In this document: positions 21,757 to 30,464 of the stretch, piece after piece
Numbering within the stretch: the first letter of the stretch is position 1
Layout of the letters: each line of letters opens with the position of its first letter
Source of the DNA: Lachnospiraceae bacterium
GTDB taxonomy: Bacteria > Bacillota > Clostridia > Lachnospirales > Lachnospiraceae
Assembly: GCA_017433725.1 (NCBI GenBank)
Contig: JAFRGQ010000076.1
Location: forward strand, 1-64,000
Direction of reading: 5' to 3'
Length of the DNA stretch: 64,000 nucleotides
Translations under genes and position numbers: made by a program
Notes under the pieces: model-generated
Databases searched by the model: none
What the model saw: the letters and a program-made list of their open reading frames with translations, nothing else
What the model was told of the DNA's origin: nothing

Positions 21757-22317
21757 TCAATTGTCATTATTGAGGCGCCGCATATTTGAAAAAATCCTGA
21801 AATTTAACGCCGCCTCATAGAGAAGCACAGCTCCGATTATTCTGCTGAGCAGCTTGACCGTTCCGAACGGGTTCAAAATAATAAGAGCGCCAAGCACGAT
21901 GCCGGCAATCGACAGGATCGTGATAAAACCGTTCGTCGTTTCGGTGAACTTACGCATCTGCTGCATATGAAGAAGGCTCATGGCGCTGCTCACAACGACA
22001 ATGACGCCGAAAATCAGATTCGTCCAGTCCAGAATAATGTACGGATTTCTCACCACAATAATTCCGAGAACAACAAGAAATACACCTAAATAAAAGTAGG
22101 GATTCTGCATCCAGAACCCAGGAGTGCTCTTCACCGCTCCTGCTATCTCGAGTGTTCCCCCAATCAGGGCTGCCCATCCGACCATCCTGCACACCGTAAC
22201 CATAGAAGTCAATGGCGAGATCAGAAACATCAGTCCCAAGGCGGCCAGGATGACGCCGGAGATCATTTTATTGCGCCGCATCGATTCGAACAATGCGAAA
22301 AAGACCTCTTCACCCAT
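21757..22317 (-). CDS. DUF308/HdeD-family membrane protein
   Basis: A 186-residue integral membrane protein. I start it at MGEEVFFALFES (ATG 22317, with GGGAGG 7 bases before). It has six hydrophobic helices in pairs, separated by short polar turns, with the repeated pattern of the HdeD/DUF308 family (LGVFLVVLGIIVVRNPYI; GALIILNPFG). HdeD in enterobacteria is linked to acid tolerance, but the biochemical role of the family is not established. It is transcribed on the same strand as the ribosomal block but lies upstream of the rpmG promoter, so it is a separate unit. Confidence 0.75.
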   Translation of the reverse strand: MGEEVFFALFESMRRNKMISGVILAALGLMFLISPLTSMVTVCRMVGWAALIGGTLEIAGAVKSTPGFWMQNPYFYLGVFLVVLGIIVVRNPYIILDWTNLIFGVIVVVSSAMSLLHMQQMRKFTETTNGFITILSIAGIVLGALIILNPFGTVKLLSRIIGAVLLYEAALNFRIFSNMRRLNNDN

Positions 22318-22606
22318 ATCAATACCTCCCAACTTAAACGATGTTACCAGTTCGGCAGGCAAATGTAAATGTCAGGGTCCTCAAATTTCCGTTACATTTC
22401 ATTACAATTCTGTTTCTTTAGCTAAAACTTCCTCTTGTCTCTTCGCGGTAAGTCGGAATCGAACTTATGCCGTGCAGCGTCCCTGCGAAGCAATATTTCA
22501 ATGAGACGTATTCAAGCGCTGTGGTGTGGGAAGTTTTAATTGTTTATTACTATTTCCCTTTTTTCTTTTATGATACAATACCCTTAGTATATGAAGAGGT
22601 AAAAAA

Positions 22607-24916
22607 ATGGGCGATTTAATTTCTTATTTAAAATGGCGGGGAGACGGGACATTTTCCGAACACCCTTACAATGAGGTGGACGGACTAGCCCTTGCGATGC
22701 TCTCCTATACCCGTTTCACGAATATCATTCCGCCGCCGTACATAGATGCGGAGGCAATCAAAAAAGCCAAGGGAACAGATGCTCCCGAGACGATACCGGA
22801 GGAAAACCGAAAGCTTTCTGACATAGAATGGTACGAGGAGCCCATCCCTGATGACTCCGATTTTCTTGTGCCCGATCCGGACGACGTCAACGCGGCAGAG
22901 CTGATTGACAGTGCTTTCAGAGAGATATGCGAACAGACAGTTGACAACATACTGACTGTCGCACCCCTGAAAGCAGAGGACCTGCCCGGGTACTCCTCTG
23001 TAAAAGTGTGCGATCCCGAGCAGGCGAACTCAGATGCCGCTCCGGACGCAGATATTACTTCTCTTCAAGCAACTGTTGCTCCGAGCACCGGCAGTTCATC
23101 TGCTGCGCCGAGTGAAATTGCTCCGGATACTGACAATCCTTCTGTTGAACCAATTGCCGACGCTCCGGCCGCTGACATTCCTTCTGCCGAACCAATTGCC
23201 GACGCTCCGAACGCTGACATTCCTTCTGCCGAACCAATTGCCGACGCTCCGGCCGCTGACATTCCTTCTGCTGAACAAATGATGGACTCTCAGGGCACCG
23301 ACGATCTTTCTGCTGAACACATTGCGGACTCTCAGGGTGCCGACATTCCCTCTGCTGAACTCCCTGCAGATTCTGCGGAATCTGACGGCTCTTCTCCGGC
23401 AGCCGCCGATACCGCTCCGGATATTGCCCCTCCGGAACCTGCAAGGCCCCAGACGCTGCGGGAAGCAGCCGAAAAATGTCTCAGAGAAGATACCGGCTTT
23501 GCGACCCCCTATCCCGAACCATGTCGCGCTCTCCTCAAGGAGATGGGAAAATCCGAACGCTTCGGAAGTCTCATGCTTTCGGACTATGTGAGCATCGAGG
23601 ACGAGGAGGAGAACCTGCTCTTCTCCGCTCTGTGCATCGACCTGCCGGACGGCACACGCTATATATCTTACAGAGGAACCGGTGATGAGATCGAGGACTG
23701 GAGGCAGGATTTCATGATCAGCTTCCGGGAGACGCCTGCTCAGAAGATGGCGCTCAACTATCTCCTGAACGAAATACTAACCACTGATAAGCAGTTGCGA
23801 ATCGGCGGCCACTCAAAAGGCGCAAACCTCGCACTCTACGCCGCCATGATGCTGCCGGATGCTTATCGCGAAAGAGTTATAGAGATTTACAATGCGGACG
23901 GTCCCGGAATCTGTCCGGAATTCCGTCAGGAAAAAGGCTACAGCGAAGCTCTCGCTGTGATGAAAAGATTCATCCCCGAGTTCTCGGTCGTGGGCATGCT
24001 CTTTGAACCGCCGGTTCCGGCCACGATCGTTGCGAGCAGCGGTTCCGGCATATTGCAGCATAATGCTTTTACCTGGCAGATCGAAGGTAACACATTTATC
24101 AGAAAAAAAGAACTCTCACCGGAATGCGTAGAATACAAAAAGATTTTCGATGAGTGGATCGAATCCGCAGATATGGAGGACCGCGAAACATTCACAGAGG
24201 ATTTTTTCGACGCACTGCGGGCAGGTAAGGCCGAAACGCTCGACGACATCGCAAAGAGCGGTCTCGGAGGTTTCGGTACGATTCTGTACTCCCTTGTCAA
24301 TGTGGAGAGCCAGACCAAAATTGTTCTCGGCAAGCTGTTAAAGCAAGTCGTAACGCACGTTTGTCAGCTGCGGCCTAACGACATATTAACGACAAGAACA
24401 GGAATTGCGGGCATTTCCATGCTGTGTCTGGGTTTCGTCTTCCTTATTTTGCCGGACGCCTCCTATCACATCATCGGATATACAGCTGCTGTCGGTGCGA
24501 TTTCATGGCTCACCTGGAGTATATTCAGTATTTGCGGAAAAGAAATGCCTGCCTCAGAGCGACAGGCAAAGGTCCTGTTCCTGCTGGTACCGCTTCTGGT
24601 CGTCATGTTCATCGCATGCCACCCGTCTTTTATTCCGTTCGTGGAAAATATTATTGTAGGAATTCTCTTCCTGTGGCTTGCTGAAAAATTCTTCCGGAGA
24701 TCCCTCGCGATCACGGAAACTACGGCGGGAAAAATAATAATCATTCTGGTTTCAGTCCTCTTCGCACTGCTCGGCGTTTTTTCCATCGCCGCCCCGTCGA
24801 AGATCTATTCAGGCAAAGCACTGACAATCGGAAGTTTCCTGATGCTGATGGGTATGGCGCTGGTATTCAGCGAGATGCACCGTATTGTACGCAGCAAAAA
24901 CAAAGACGCATCATAA
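22607..24916 (+). CDS. DUF2974 (Mbeg1-like) alpha/beta hydrolase with repeat region and membrane anchor
   Basis: A 769-residue protein. The N-terminus (MGDLISYLKWRGDGTFSEHP, followed by NEVDGLALAMLSYTRF) and the serine nucleophile elbow GGHSKGANLALYAA (about residue 400) are typical of DUF2974/Mbeg1-like putative lipases. The two parts are separated by about 150 acidic residues containing six 14-residue Pro/Ala/Asp repeats. The last 150 residues hold several hydrophobic helices, which usual family members lack, so the enzyme is probably membrane-bound. GAGG lies 7 bases before the ATG, and TGATACAAT upstream may be an extended -10. The gene is alone on the plus strand and ends at a shared terminator with hypE. 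Substrate unknown. Confidence 0.8.
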   Translation: MGDLISYLKWRGDGTFSEHPYNEVDGLALAMLSYTRFTNIIPPPYIDAEAIKKAKGTDAPETIPEENRKLSDIEWYEEPIPDDSDFLVPDPDDVNAAELIDSAFREICEQTVDNILTVAPLKAEDLPGYSSVKVCDPEQANSDAAPDADITSLQATVAPSTGSSSAAPSEIAPDTDNPSVEPIADAPAADIPSAEPIADAPNADIPSAEPIADAPAADIPSAEQMMDSQGTDDLSAEHIADSQGADIPSAELPADSAESDGSSPAAADTAPDIAPPEPARPQTLREAAEKCLREDTGFATPYPEPCRALLKEMGKSERFGSLMLSDYVSIEDEEENLLFSALCIDLPDGTRYISYRGTGDEIEDWRQDFMISFRETPAQKMALNYLLNEILTTDKQLRIGGHSKGANLALYAAMMLPDAYRERVIEIYNADGPGICPEFRQEKGYSEALAVMKRFIPEFSVVGMLFEPPVPATIVASSGSGILQHNAFTWQIEGNTFIRKKELSPECVEYKKIFDEWIESADMEDRETFTEDFFDALRAGKAETLDDIAKSGLGGFGTILYSLVNVESQTKIVLGKLLKQVVTHVCQLRPNDILTTRTGIAGISMLCLGFVFLILPDASYHIIGYTAAVGAISWLTWSIFSICGKEMPASERQAKVLFLLVPLLVVMFIACHPSFIPFVENIIVGILFLWLAEKFFRRSLAITETTAGKIIIILVSVLFALLGVFSIAAPSKIYSGKALTIGSFLMLMGMALVFSEMHRIVRSKNKDAS
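23138..23389 (+). repeat. six 42-bp in-frame tandem repeats in the DUF2974 gene
   Basis: Codons 178-261 encode six 14-residue units of the form PSAEPIADAPAADI. The first three are nearly identical at DNA level and the last three are diverged. They form an acidic, proline-rich spacer between the N-terminal and hydrolase segments. Confidence 0.9.
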
Positions 24917-24951
24917 ATGCTGTCACGATAAAACGAGTATCAACTCGCGCT

Positions 24952-24980
24952 CGTATCATAGACTCACGTCACGAGTATTG
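24952..24980 (+). repeat. 29-bp dispersed intergenic repeat, copy 2
   Basis: Identical to 9627-9655 over 29 bases and on the same strand. It lies directly before the bidirectional terminator separating the DUF2974 gene and hypE. Confidence 0.8.
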
Positions 24981-24990
24981 AGCGATAAAG

Positions 24991-25046
24991 AAATCGCCAC
25001 ATATACAGCAGGCATATGAAAATGCCATCTGTATATGTGGCGATTT
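24991..25046. terminator. bidirectional terminator between the DUF2974 gene and hypE
   Basis: A perfect 18-bp inverted repeat (arms 24991-25008 and 25029-25046) with a small nested GGCAT/ATGCC stem. T runs follow on the plus strand (ATTTTTCT) and T-rich sequence on the minus strand. It ends the plus-strand hydrolase gene and the minus-strand hyp operon. Confidence 0.85.
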
Positions 25047-25103
25047 TTCTCTGAATCAAGAATGGCTATGCATTCTGACAGCTTTACCTCAAACAAAATC
25101 CTG

Positions 25104-26108
25104 TCAACATATTCTCGGCAGAAGCTCCCCGCCCGGCGGCGGAAGCAAAGTCTCCGATCCGATTGCCGTGCGGACTCTGACGCGTCCGGGCATGTCTTCC
25201 GTGACCTCTCCGATCACAGCCGCATCCGCGGAATACTTGCCTTCCCGAAGAACGCTTACGAGTTCATCCGCCTTGTCAGCCGGTGAAAATATGACCAGCC
25301 TTCCCTCACAAGCGAGATAGAGCGGCTCAAGCCCCAGCATTCCGCACACACCGGAAACTGCCGGCTGAACCGGAATGGCAGATCTCTCGAGACGGATTCC
25401 GACCCTGCTCTCTTCCGCGATCTCATAAAGGACTGTTCCTACGCCTCCTCGCGTCGCGTCGCGGATAACGTGGAGATCCTTCGTGACCCCGATCATCGAC
25501 TCTACCGTTCCCCAGAGAGGTGCACAGTCGCTGGTGACATTCGCCTCTATTCCGTACTCATCGCGCGCAAGAAGAATGGTCGTGCCGTGACGGCCAACAT
25601 CGCCGGTGACGATGATCTTATCACCCGGTCTGGCAAATGCACCCGAGGTCTCAACTCCTTCCACGATCTGACCTACTCCGGTCGTCGTAATAAAGAGGCC
25701 GTCGACCTGTCCTTTGCCCGCCACCTTGGTGTCGCCCGCAACGATGCAGATACCCGCTTCCCGGGCAGTCTTCGCCATAGCCGCGACGATTTCCTCGAGC
25801 TTATTTACCGGAAAACCTTCCTCGATGACAAATGCACACGTAAGATAAAGCGGCTTAGCGCCCATACATGCCAGATCGTTGACGGTTCCGCAGATACTGA
25901 GCTTACCTACATTTCCGCCCGGGAATTCGTAGGGAGAGACGATAAAGCCGTCAGTGGACATCGCGATCTTTCCGGCAGGAGCCGGAAGGACGGCGGCATC
26001 ATCTGCGGTGAGATAATCATTTTCAAAGTATTTTTTGAACATGCTGCTGATGAGTTCCGAGGTTTTTCTGCCGCCGGAACCATGGGCAAGTGTTATATAT
26101 TCATCCAT
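25104..26108 (-). CDS. hypE: HypE, carbamoyl dehydratase (cyanide ligand synthesis)
   Basis: A 334-residue HypE that dehydrates the carbamoyl group transferred by HypF to a C-terminal thiocyanate, the source of CN ligands for an Fe(CN)2CO unit. The sequence starts MDEYITLAHGSGGRKT, has the PurM-like ATP-binding segments (ADDAAVLP, GTVNDLACMGAKP, GDTKV) and ends LPRIC with the essential terminal cysteine intact, so it should be active. It is the last gene of the hyp part of the operon, 69 bases after hypD, and is followed by a strong terminator. No hydrogenase structural gene is nearby. Confidence 0.97.
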   Translation of the reverse strand: MDEYITLAHGSGGRKTSELISSMFKKYFENDYLTADDAAVLPAPAGKIAMSTDGFIVSPYEFPGGNVGKLSICGTVNDLACMGAKPLYLTCAFVIEEGFPVNKLEEIVAAMAKTAREAGICIVAGDTKVAGKGQVDGLFITTTGVGQIVEGVETSGAFARPGDKIIVTGDVGRHGTTILLARDEYGIEANVTSDCAPLWGTVESMIGVTKDLHVIRDATRGGVGTVLYEIAEESRVGIRLERSAIPVQPAVSGVCGMLGLEPLYLACEGRLVIFSPADKADELVSVLREGKYSADAAVIGEVTEDMPGRVRVRTAIGSETLLPPPGGELLPRIC

Positions 26109-26177
26109 TTTTGCTCCTTTCGAGGATGTTTTTCAGCCAATTACAAATTCTGTGCAAGAAAAATGTACGGATATACT

Positions 26178-27218
26178 TCAAATATTGTATTTATAGTAAG
26201 CCGAACAGGTTCCCTCGGACGATACCATACACGCACCGACCGGATGCTCCGTCGTACATACCTTTCCGAACAGCGGACATTCATACGGTTTTATGCGTCC
26301 CATCAGGACATCCCCGCAGCGGCACGCCGGATTCGGTCTGCCCTGGATTTCCGGCATGTCATAGACCAGACGGGCGTCGCAGGCAGCATACTTCTCCCTG
26401 AGCTTCAGTCCGGATCCCTCGATCACACCGATTCCGCGCCATGCAGCCTCACACGGCTCCATGATCTCCTCGATCAGCTTTCTGCCGATCGGCATTCCTT
26501 CTTCCGTCACGACGCGCGTATATGCATTTTCCGCGAACGGTTCCCCGCTGCCGATTTTCTTCACGATCATTGCGAGGGCTGTCAGGATCTCCCCCGCGGT
26601 GAAACCGCACACGACACCGGAAATTCCCTCTTTCTTCAGCTCCTCATATATTTTCATACCTGTTATGGCGCTCACGTGACCGGGATACAGGAATGCGTCC
26701 GCGCTCCCTTTCAGCACACGGTAAGCCCTGTCCATCGTCTTGTTCGCCGTCAGAAGCGAGAAGTTGTGAATCCCCAGTTCCATCGCACGTTTCACGGCAA
26801 GACATGCCGCGGGAACTGTCGTCTCGAAGCCGACCGAGAGAAAGACGACATTTGTCTCAGGGTGCTCCGATGCATAATTCACCGCGTCCAGAGGCGAGTA
26901 AACGATCCTGATTTTTGCGCCCTTCGCTCTGGCCCCCGCAAGAGACATTTCCGTTCCGGGGATGCGCACCAGATCGCCGAAAGTCGTAATCGTCACGTTC
27001 TTTTCAAGCGCAAGCCACACCGCCTCGTCGATGAATCCGGTCTCTGTAACGCACACGGGACATCCCGGACCGGAGATAAGCTGAATATTATCCGGGAGCA
27101 TATTCCGGATTCCGTGTTCAAATATCGCATGTGTGTGCGTGCCGCACACTTCCATCACGCGTATCGGCCGGCCATCGTAAGCCTGTACGATCTCCGCGGC
27201 TGTTTTTTCCGCACTCAT
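26178..27218 (-). CDS. hypD: HypD, iron-sulfur scaffold for Fe(CN)2CO assembly
   Basis: A 346-residue HypD. With HypC it holds iron while CN and CO ligands are added. Signature motifs are present: CGTHTH (residues about 25-30), GPGCPVCV (about 52-59), SVGFETT, PGHVSAI and CGFTAGE. The C-terminal CRCGDV and further cysteines fit the 4Fe-4S cluster site. GAGGAGG lies 8 bases before the ATG. It follows hypC by 33 bases. Length and motifs are normal. Confidence 0.97.
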   Translation of the reverse strand: MSAEKTAAEIVQAYDGRPIRVMEVCGTHTHAIFEHGIRNMLPDNIQLISGPGCPVCVTETGFIDEAVWLALEKNVTITTFGDLVRIPGTEMSLAGARAKGAKIRIVYSPLDAVNYASEHPETNVVFLSVGFETTVPAACLAVKRAMELGIHNFSLLTANKTMDRAYRVLKGSADAFLYPGHVSAITGMKIYEELKKEGISGVVCGFTAGEILTALAMIVKKIGSGEPFAENAYTRVVTEEGMPIGRKLIEEIMEPCEAAWRGIGVIEGSGLKLREKYAACDARLVYDMPEIQGRPNPACRCGDVLMGRIKPYECPLFGKVCTTEHPVGACMVSSEGTCSAYYKYNI

Positions 27219-27251
27219 AAATCAATCCTCCTCGTTTCGTGCCCGCGATGT

Positions 27252-27464
27252 TCAGGACATCAGTCCCTGCATCAGCTCCTGTGTCTCCGTCTGGTCGTCA
27301 GCCGTGATCTTCGCGATCGCGATGCCGGCGTGCACCATGACATAATCACCGGGCTCGACGTCTTCAAGCAGCTCTGTCGAGATCTCACGACGGGCACCCG
27401 TAGCGTCCACAATTGCCGTTCCGTTTTTCATCTGTACTACTTTTGCCGGAAGTCCTACACACAT
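27252..27464 (-). CDS. hypC: HypC/HupF-family chaperone
   Basis: A 70-residue HypC that starts MCVGLPAKVVQM; the upstream in-frame extension lies over the ribosome site (GAGGAGG 8 bases before this ATG). The essential N-terminal Cys2 that carries the Fe(CN)2CO unit with HypD is present. The central GDYVMVHAGIAIAKI segment is typical. In known systems HypC passes the iron unit to a hydrogenase large subunit, which is absent from this window, so its client here is an open question. Confidence 0.95.
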   Translation of the reverse strand: MCVGLPAKVVQMKNGTAIVDATGARREISTELLEDVEPGDYVMVHAGIAIAKITADDQTETQELMQGLMS

Positions 27465-27574
27465 TTTTGTTTCCTCCTCTAATCTATCCACATTCCCGCT
27501 TATGTCTAAGGAATCTTTTCAAAGTTTTTTCAATTCAAGAGCGCCTCGCTTATGTAGTCACGCGGTCTCGCCAA

Positions 27575-30235
27575 TCATTTTTGATCCGGATGACCTGTAT
27601 TCAGGTACCACATGCCCGCATAGGCCTGGCCTAGTGCAATACCGCCGTCATTTGGCGGCACCAGAGAATGCGTAAGGCAGGTAAATCCCGCCGCCTCAAG
27701 TCTCTCCCTGCAGAGCTTTACAAGCAGCATATTCTGGAAGCATCCTCCCGAGAGCGCTGCAACGTTAACGCCGGTCATATCACGCATGCGCTCCGCACCT
27801 TGGAGGATCCCGTCCGCAAGATAGATATGGAAGTCAGCGGCCAGCCGACCGGCCTCCTCACCGCTGTGTATTCCGAACAGGATCTTTCCTATTATAACAT
27901 CTATCGGTAAAAGAAAACGGGAATCTTCACCCTCAGATAAGCCGTTTTCATCCGTATTCGAGTACACGGCTTTGCCGTCAGAATAATCGGTGCTCTGAAG
28001 CGCTGCTTTTCCTTCGTATTCCGGATGTTCTCTGAGATAACCCTTCGCCGCCATCTCGAGAGCGATGGACGCTTCCCCCTCAAACGTTGATATCCTGCGA
28101 ATTCCCAGGATTGCGCTGACCGCATCAAAGAGTCTCCCCGCCGATGTCGAAGTGACTGTGTTCACATTTCGTCTCAGCATGAAGAAAACCGCCTTCTTCT
28201 CCTGTTCACTGCACAGGTTCAGGAAGTCAGCTTCCGCCCCCGCTTCCTTCTCGCTTCCGCACACGTCAAGAAGCAGCGAGAGTGCGACGCGCCACCCTTC
28301 AGTCGAAGCAAGGTCACCGCCCGCCTGCCTGAACGGTGCGATCGAACCCATCCGCTCGAATTTTTCCGGGTCGGAGAGCAGAAATTCGCCGCCCCAGATC
28401 GTCCCGTCCGTACCGTAACCGGTCCCGTCGAACGAAATACCTATGACCCGTCCCGTCTCTCCGTTTTCCGCCATGCAGGACAGAACGTGCGCATAGTGAT
28501 GCTGAATTTTCATGCAGGGAAGACCTGTCTCCTCTGCATATGCAGTCGAATTGTAGCGCGGATGCATATCACATACGACAAGTTCCGGCTGCATCTCGAG
28601 CAGTTCCTCCATCCTTGCTATTCCCTGTCCCATCGCTCGGACGCTGCGGAGATCTGCAAGATCGCCGACATACGGCGACGGATAATAGAGCTCATCTTTC
28701 GCAAGGCAGAACGTGTTTTTTAGCTCGCCGCCGATCGCCAGAACCGTTCCCCTGAAGTGCCGGGGTCCGGTGAAAGGAAGCGGCGAATAGCCGCGTGATC
28801 TCCTCACCATATACGGTTTCCCGAACGCCCACTGCATAACGGAATCATCGGCGCGAAGGAGGATGTCGCGGTCATTTGAAAGAATCGCATCGCACATCGG
28901 CGCGAGAAACTCGAGTGCCTGTGCATCATTGCGGCAGATAGGCGCACCCGACGGATTCCCGCTCGTCATGACAAATGTATCCGTCATCTCTCCGTCGTCC
29001 GGCAAATTAAAGAGCAGGATCTGAACCGGCGCGTACGGCAGCATGACCCCGACCGTGTCGTTATCGGGTGCGATGAGGCTGCTGATTCTCGGCATGCTGT
29101 CTTGTGCCGGGAGCGTGCCCGTGTTACCGTCCGTGCTGTCTGCCATGAGTTTGCCTCTTGTCCGGCGATCCAGGATCAGTATCGGCTTCTGAACGCCGTC
29201 CAGTATTTTTTCCGCTCCTTCCGGGACGATGCATTCGCGCTTTACGGTCTCCATATCCCGCATCATAACGGCAAAAGGCTTCATCGGTCTGTGTTTCAGG
29301 CTGCGGAGACGGCTGACGGCAGCATCATTTGCCGCATCACAGCACAGGTGAAACCCTCCGATGCCTTTGACTGCAATGACTCCGCCTTCCCTGATGATTC
29401 GACGGGCAATGCGTATTGCATCGAGTCCGCTCGCAGTTTTAAGGGCAGTGACCCGATGGGGACCGAATTCATCCTCTTCGTTCAGTGTGATGAGGGTCGA
29501 ATCTCCTCCGTCAACATTATTTCGAGCAGTCACCCGATGGGAACCGAATTCATCCTCTTCGTTCAGTGTGATGCGAGTCGAATCGCTTCCTCCTTCGTCC
29601 TCATCTGTATGCTCTCTCAGATCGTACAGATAAACCGACGGGCCGCAGTCATTACAGCACACCGGCTGAGCATGAAAACGTCTGGTTTCCGGGTGAGTAT
29701 ACTCCCACTCGCATTCCGGACACATCGGAAACTTTTTCATCGAAGTCCTGATACGGTCGTAGGGCATCCCATCCAGGATCGTGAGCCGCGGTCCGCAGTC
29801 CGTACAGTTGATGAACGGATGCAGATACCGCCTGTCGCGCGGATCGAGAAGTTCACGCTTGCAGGACGGGCATATCGCAAGATCCGGGGAGACAAATATC
29901 TCGCCGGCCTCATGCATACTTTTTATGATACGGAATCTTTGCCGTTCGACCTGCTCTGTGTCTCCCACGAATTCGCCGACAGAATCATCCGGGATCTCCC
30001 GGATCTCCTCGGCGTCGAGTCGGATTATGGCGGAAACTGCAGGGGCATCAGAGACAAGGCGACGCTTGAATTCATCCAGGACGGATTCCTCTGCCTGCGC
30101 GTGGATTTCAACGTACGAGCCCTTATTACAGACGTCGCCTCGAAGCTGCAGCTCATCGGCAAGCCTGCTCACAAAAGGTCGGAATCCGATTCCCTGAACG
30201 ATGCCGTATACACGAATTTTTAAACACTTTTCCAT
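27575..30235 (-). CDS. hypF: HypF, carbamoyltransferase, with an inserted tandem repeat
   Basis: An 886-residue HypF that makes a carbamoyl adenylate from carbamoyl phosphate and transfers the carbamoyl group to HypE. I start it at MEKCLKIRVYGIVQGIGFRP (ATG 30235). Domain order is intact: acylphosphatase (residues 5-90, VQGIGFRPF), two zinc fingers (CPSC...CTDC at 122-147 and CPEC...CNDC at 172-197), YrdC-like domain from about 275, and Kae1-like domain (QHHYAHVLSCMAE, SFDGTGYGTDG, VPPNDGGIALGQA). It exceeds the usual length of about 750 through insertions, including two 27-residue repeats at 218-271. An 82-bp repeat lies upstream. It is 229 bases after the 358-residue gene. Confidence 0.95.
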   Translation of the reverse strand: MEKCLKIRVYGIVQGIGFRPFVSRLADELQLRGDVCNKGSYVEIHAQAEESVLDEFKRRLVSDAPAVSAIIRLDAEEIREIPDDSVGEFVGDTEQVERQRFRIIKSMHEAGEIFVSPDLAICPSCKRELLDPRDRRYLHPFINCTDCGPRLTILDGMPYDRIRTSMKKFPMCPECEWEYTHPETRRFHAQPVCCNDCGPSVYLYDLREHTDEDEGGSDSTRITLNEEDEFGSHRVTARNNVDGGDSTLITLNEEDEFGPHRVTALKTASGLDAIRIARRIIREGGVIAVKGIGGFHLCCDAANDAAVSRLRSLKHRPMKPFAVMMRDMETVKRECIVPEGAEKILDGVQKPILILDRRTRGKLMADSTDGNTGTLPAQDSMPRISSLIAPDNDTVGVMLPYAPVQILLFNLPDDGEMTDTFVMTSGNPSGAPICRNDAQALEFLAPMCDAILSNDRDILLRADDSVMQWAFGKPYMVRRSRGYSPLPFTGPRHFRGTVLAIGGELKNTFCLAKDELYYPSPYVGDLADLRSVRAMGQGIARMEELLEMQPELVVCDMHPRYNSTAYAEETGLPCMKIQHHYAHVLSCMAENGETGRVIGISFDGTGYGTDGTIWGGEFLLSDPEKFERMGSIAPFRQAGGDLASTEGWRVALSLLLDVCGSEKEAGAEADFLNLCSEQEKKAVFFMLRRNVNTVTSTSAGRLFDAVSAILGIRRISTFEGEASIALEMAAKGYLREHPEYEGKAALQSTDYSDGKAVYSNTDENGLSEGEDSRFLLPIDVIIGKILFGIHSGEEAGRLAADFHIYLADGILQGAERMRDMTGVNVAALSGGCFQNMLLVKLCRERLEAAGFTCLTHSLVPPNDGGIALGQAYAGMWYLNTGHPDQK
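29423..29584 (-). repeat. 81-bp tandem duplication within hypF
   Basis: Codons 218-244 and 245-271 encode two near-identical 27-residue units centred on ITLNEEDEFG.HRVTA. They lie between the second zinc finger and the YrdC domain, so the insertion probably forms a surface loop. Confidence 0.88.
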
Positions 30236-30301
30236 GTTATCACCTGTAGATCTCATCGAAAGTTGAGAAGCAACTGACGATAAAATGCCTATGTATGCGA
30301 C

Positions 30302-30383
30302 GAAGTTTGAAAGTAAACTTTCAAACTTTGATTGGCGGGTCAGATGACCATGCAAGCATGGTCGCCTGACCCTGGAGGAGCAA
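30302..30383 (+). repeat. 82-bp palindromic element, copy 1
   Basis: Identical over 82 bases to 50578-50659 in inverted orientation. It contains a stem from AAGTTTGAAAGT and ACTTTCAAACTT, a second long stem around GACCATGCAAGCATGGTC, and ends GGAGGAGCAA. Here it lies in the spacer between the 358-residue nitrogenase-like gene and hypF, in reverse orientation to their transcription. Confidence 0.92.
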
Positions 30384-30464
30384 ATTATGATGATCGGATT
30401 CGCAAAGCGGTTCCGATACTATGATTTAACCACATCTACAGACTATGCAGAGGGCTATGGCTTA

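Noticed and set aside
22430..22500. tRNA-like T-arm (minus strand TTCGATTC in a short stem) upstream of the DUF308 gene
   Set aside because: No acceptor stem, D-arm or anticodon arm can be folded around it, so it is not called as a tRNA.
23138..23389. CRISPR-like periodic repeats
   Set aside because: The 42-bp units are contiguous, in frame with the DUF2974 gene and without spacers; they are protein repeats. No CRISPR array or cas gene is present in the window.
25470..27482. 670-codon open frame on the plus strand opposite hypC, hypD and hypE
   Set aside because: It is antisense to three well-supported genes with intact catalytic motifs, has no ribosome site and shows no recognisable domain; it arises from codon bias of the real genes.
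29102..30223. 373-codon plus-strand frame opposite hypF
   Set aside because: Antisense shadow; the minus strand encodes complete HypF domains.
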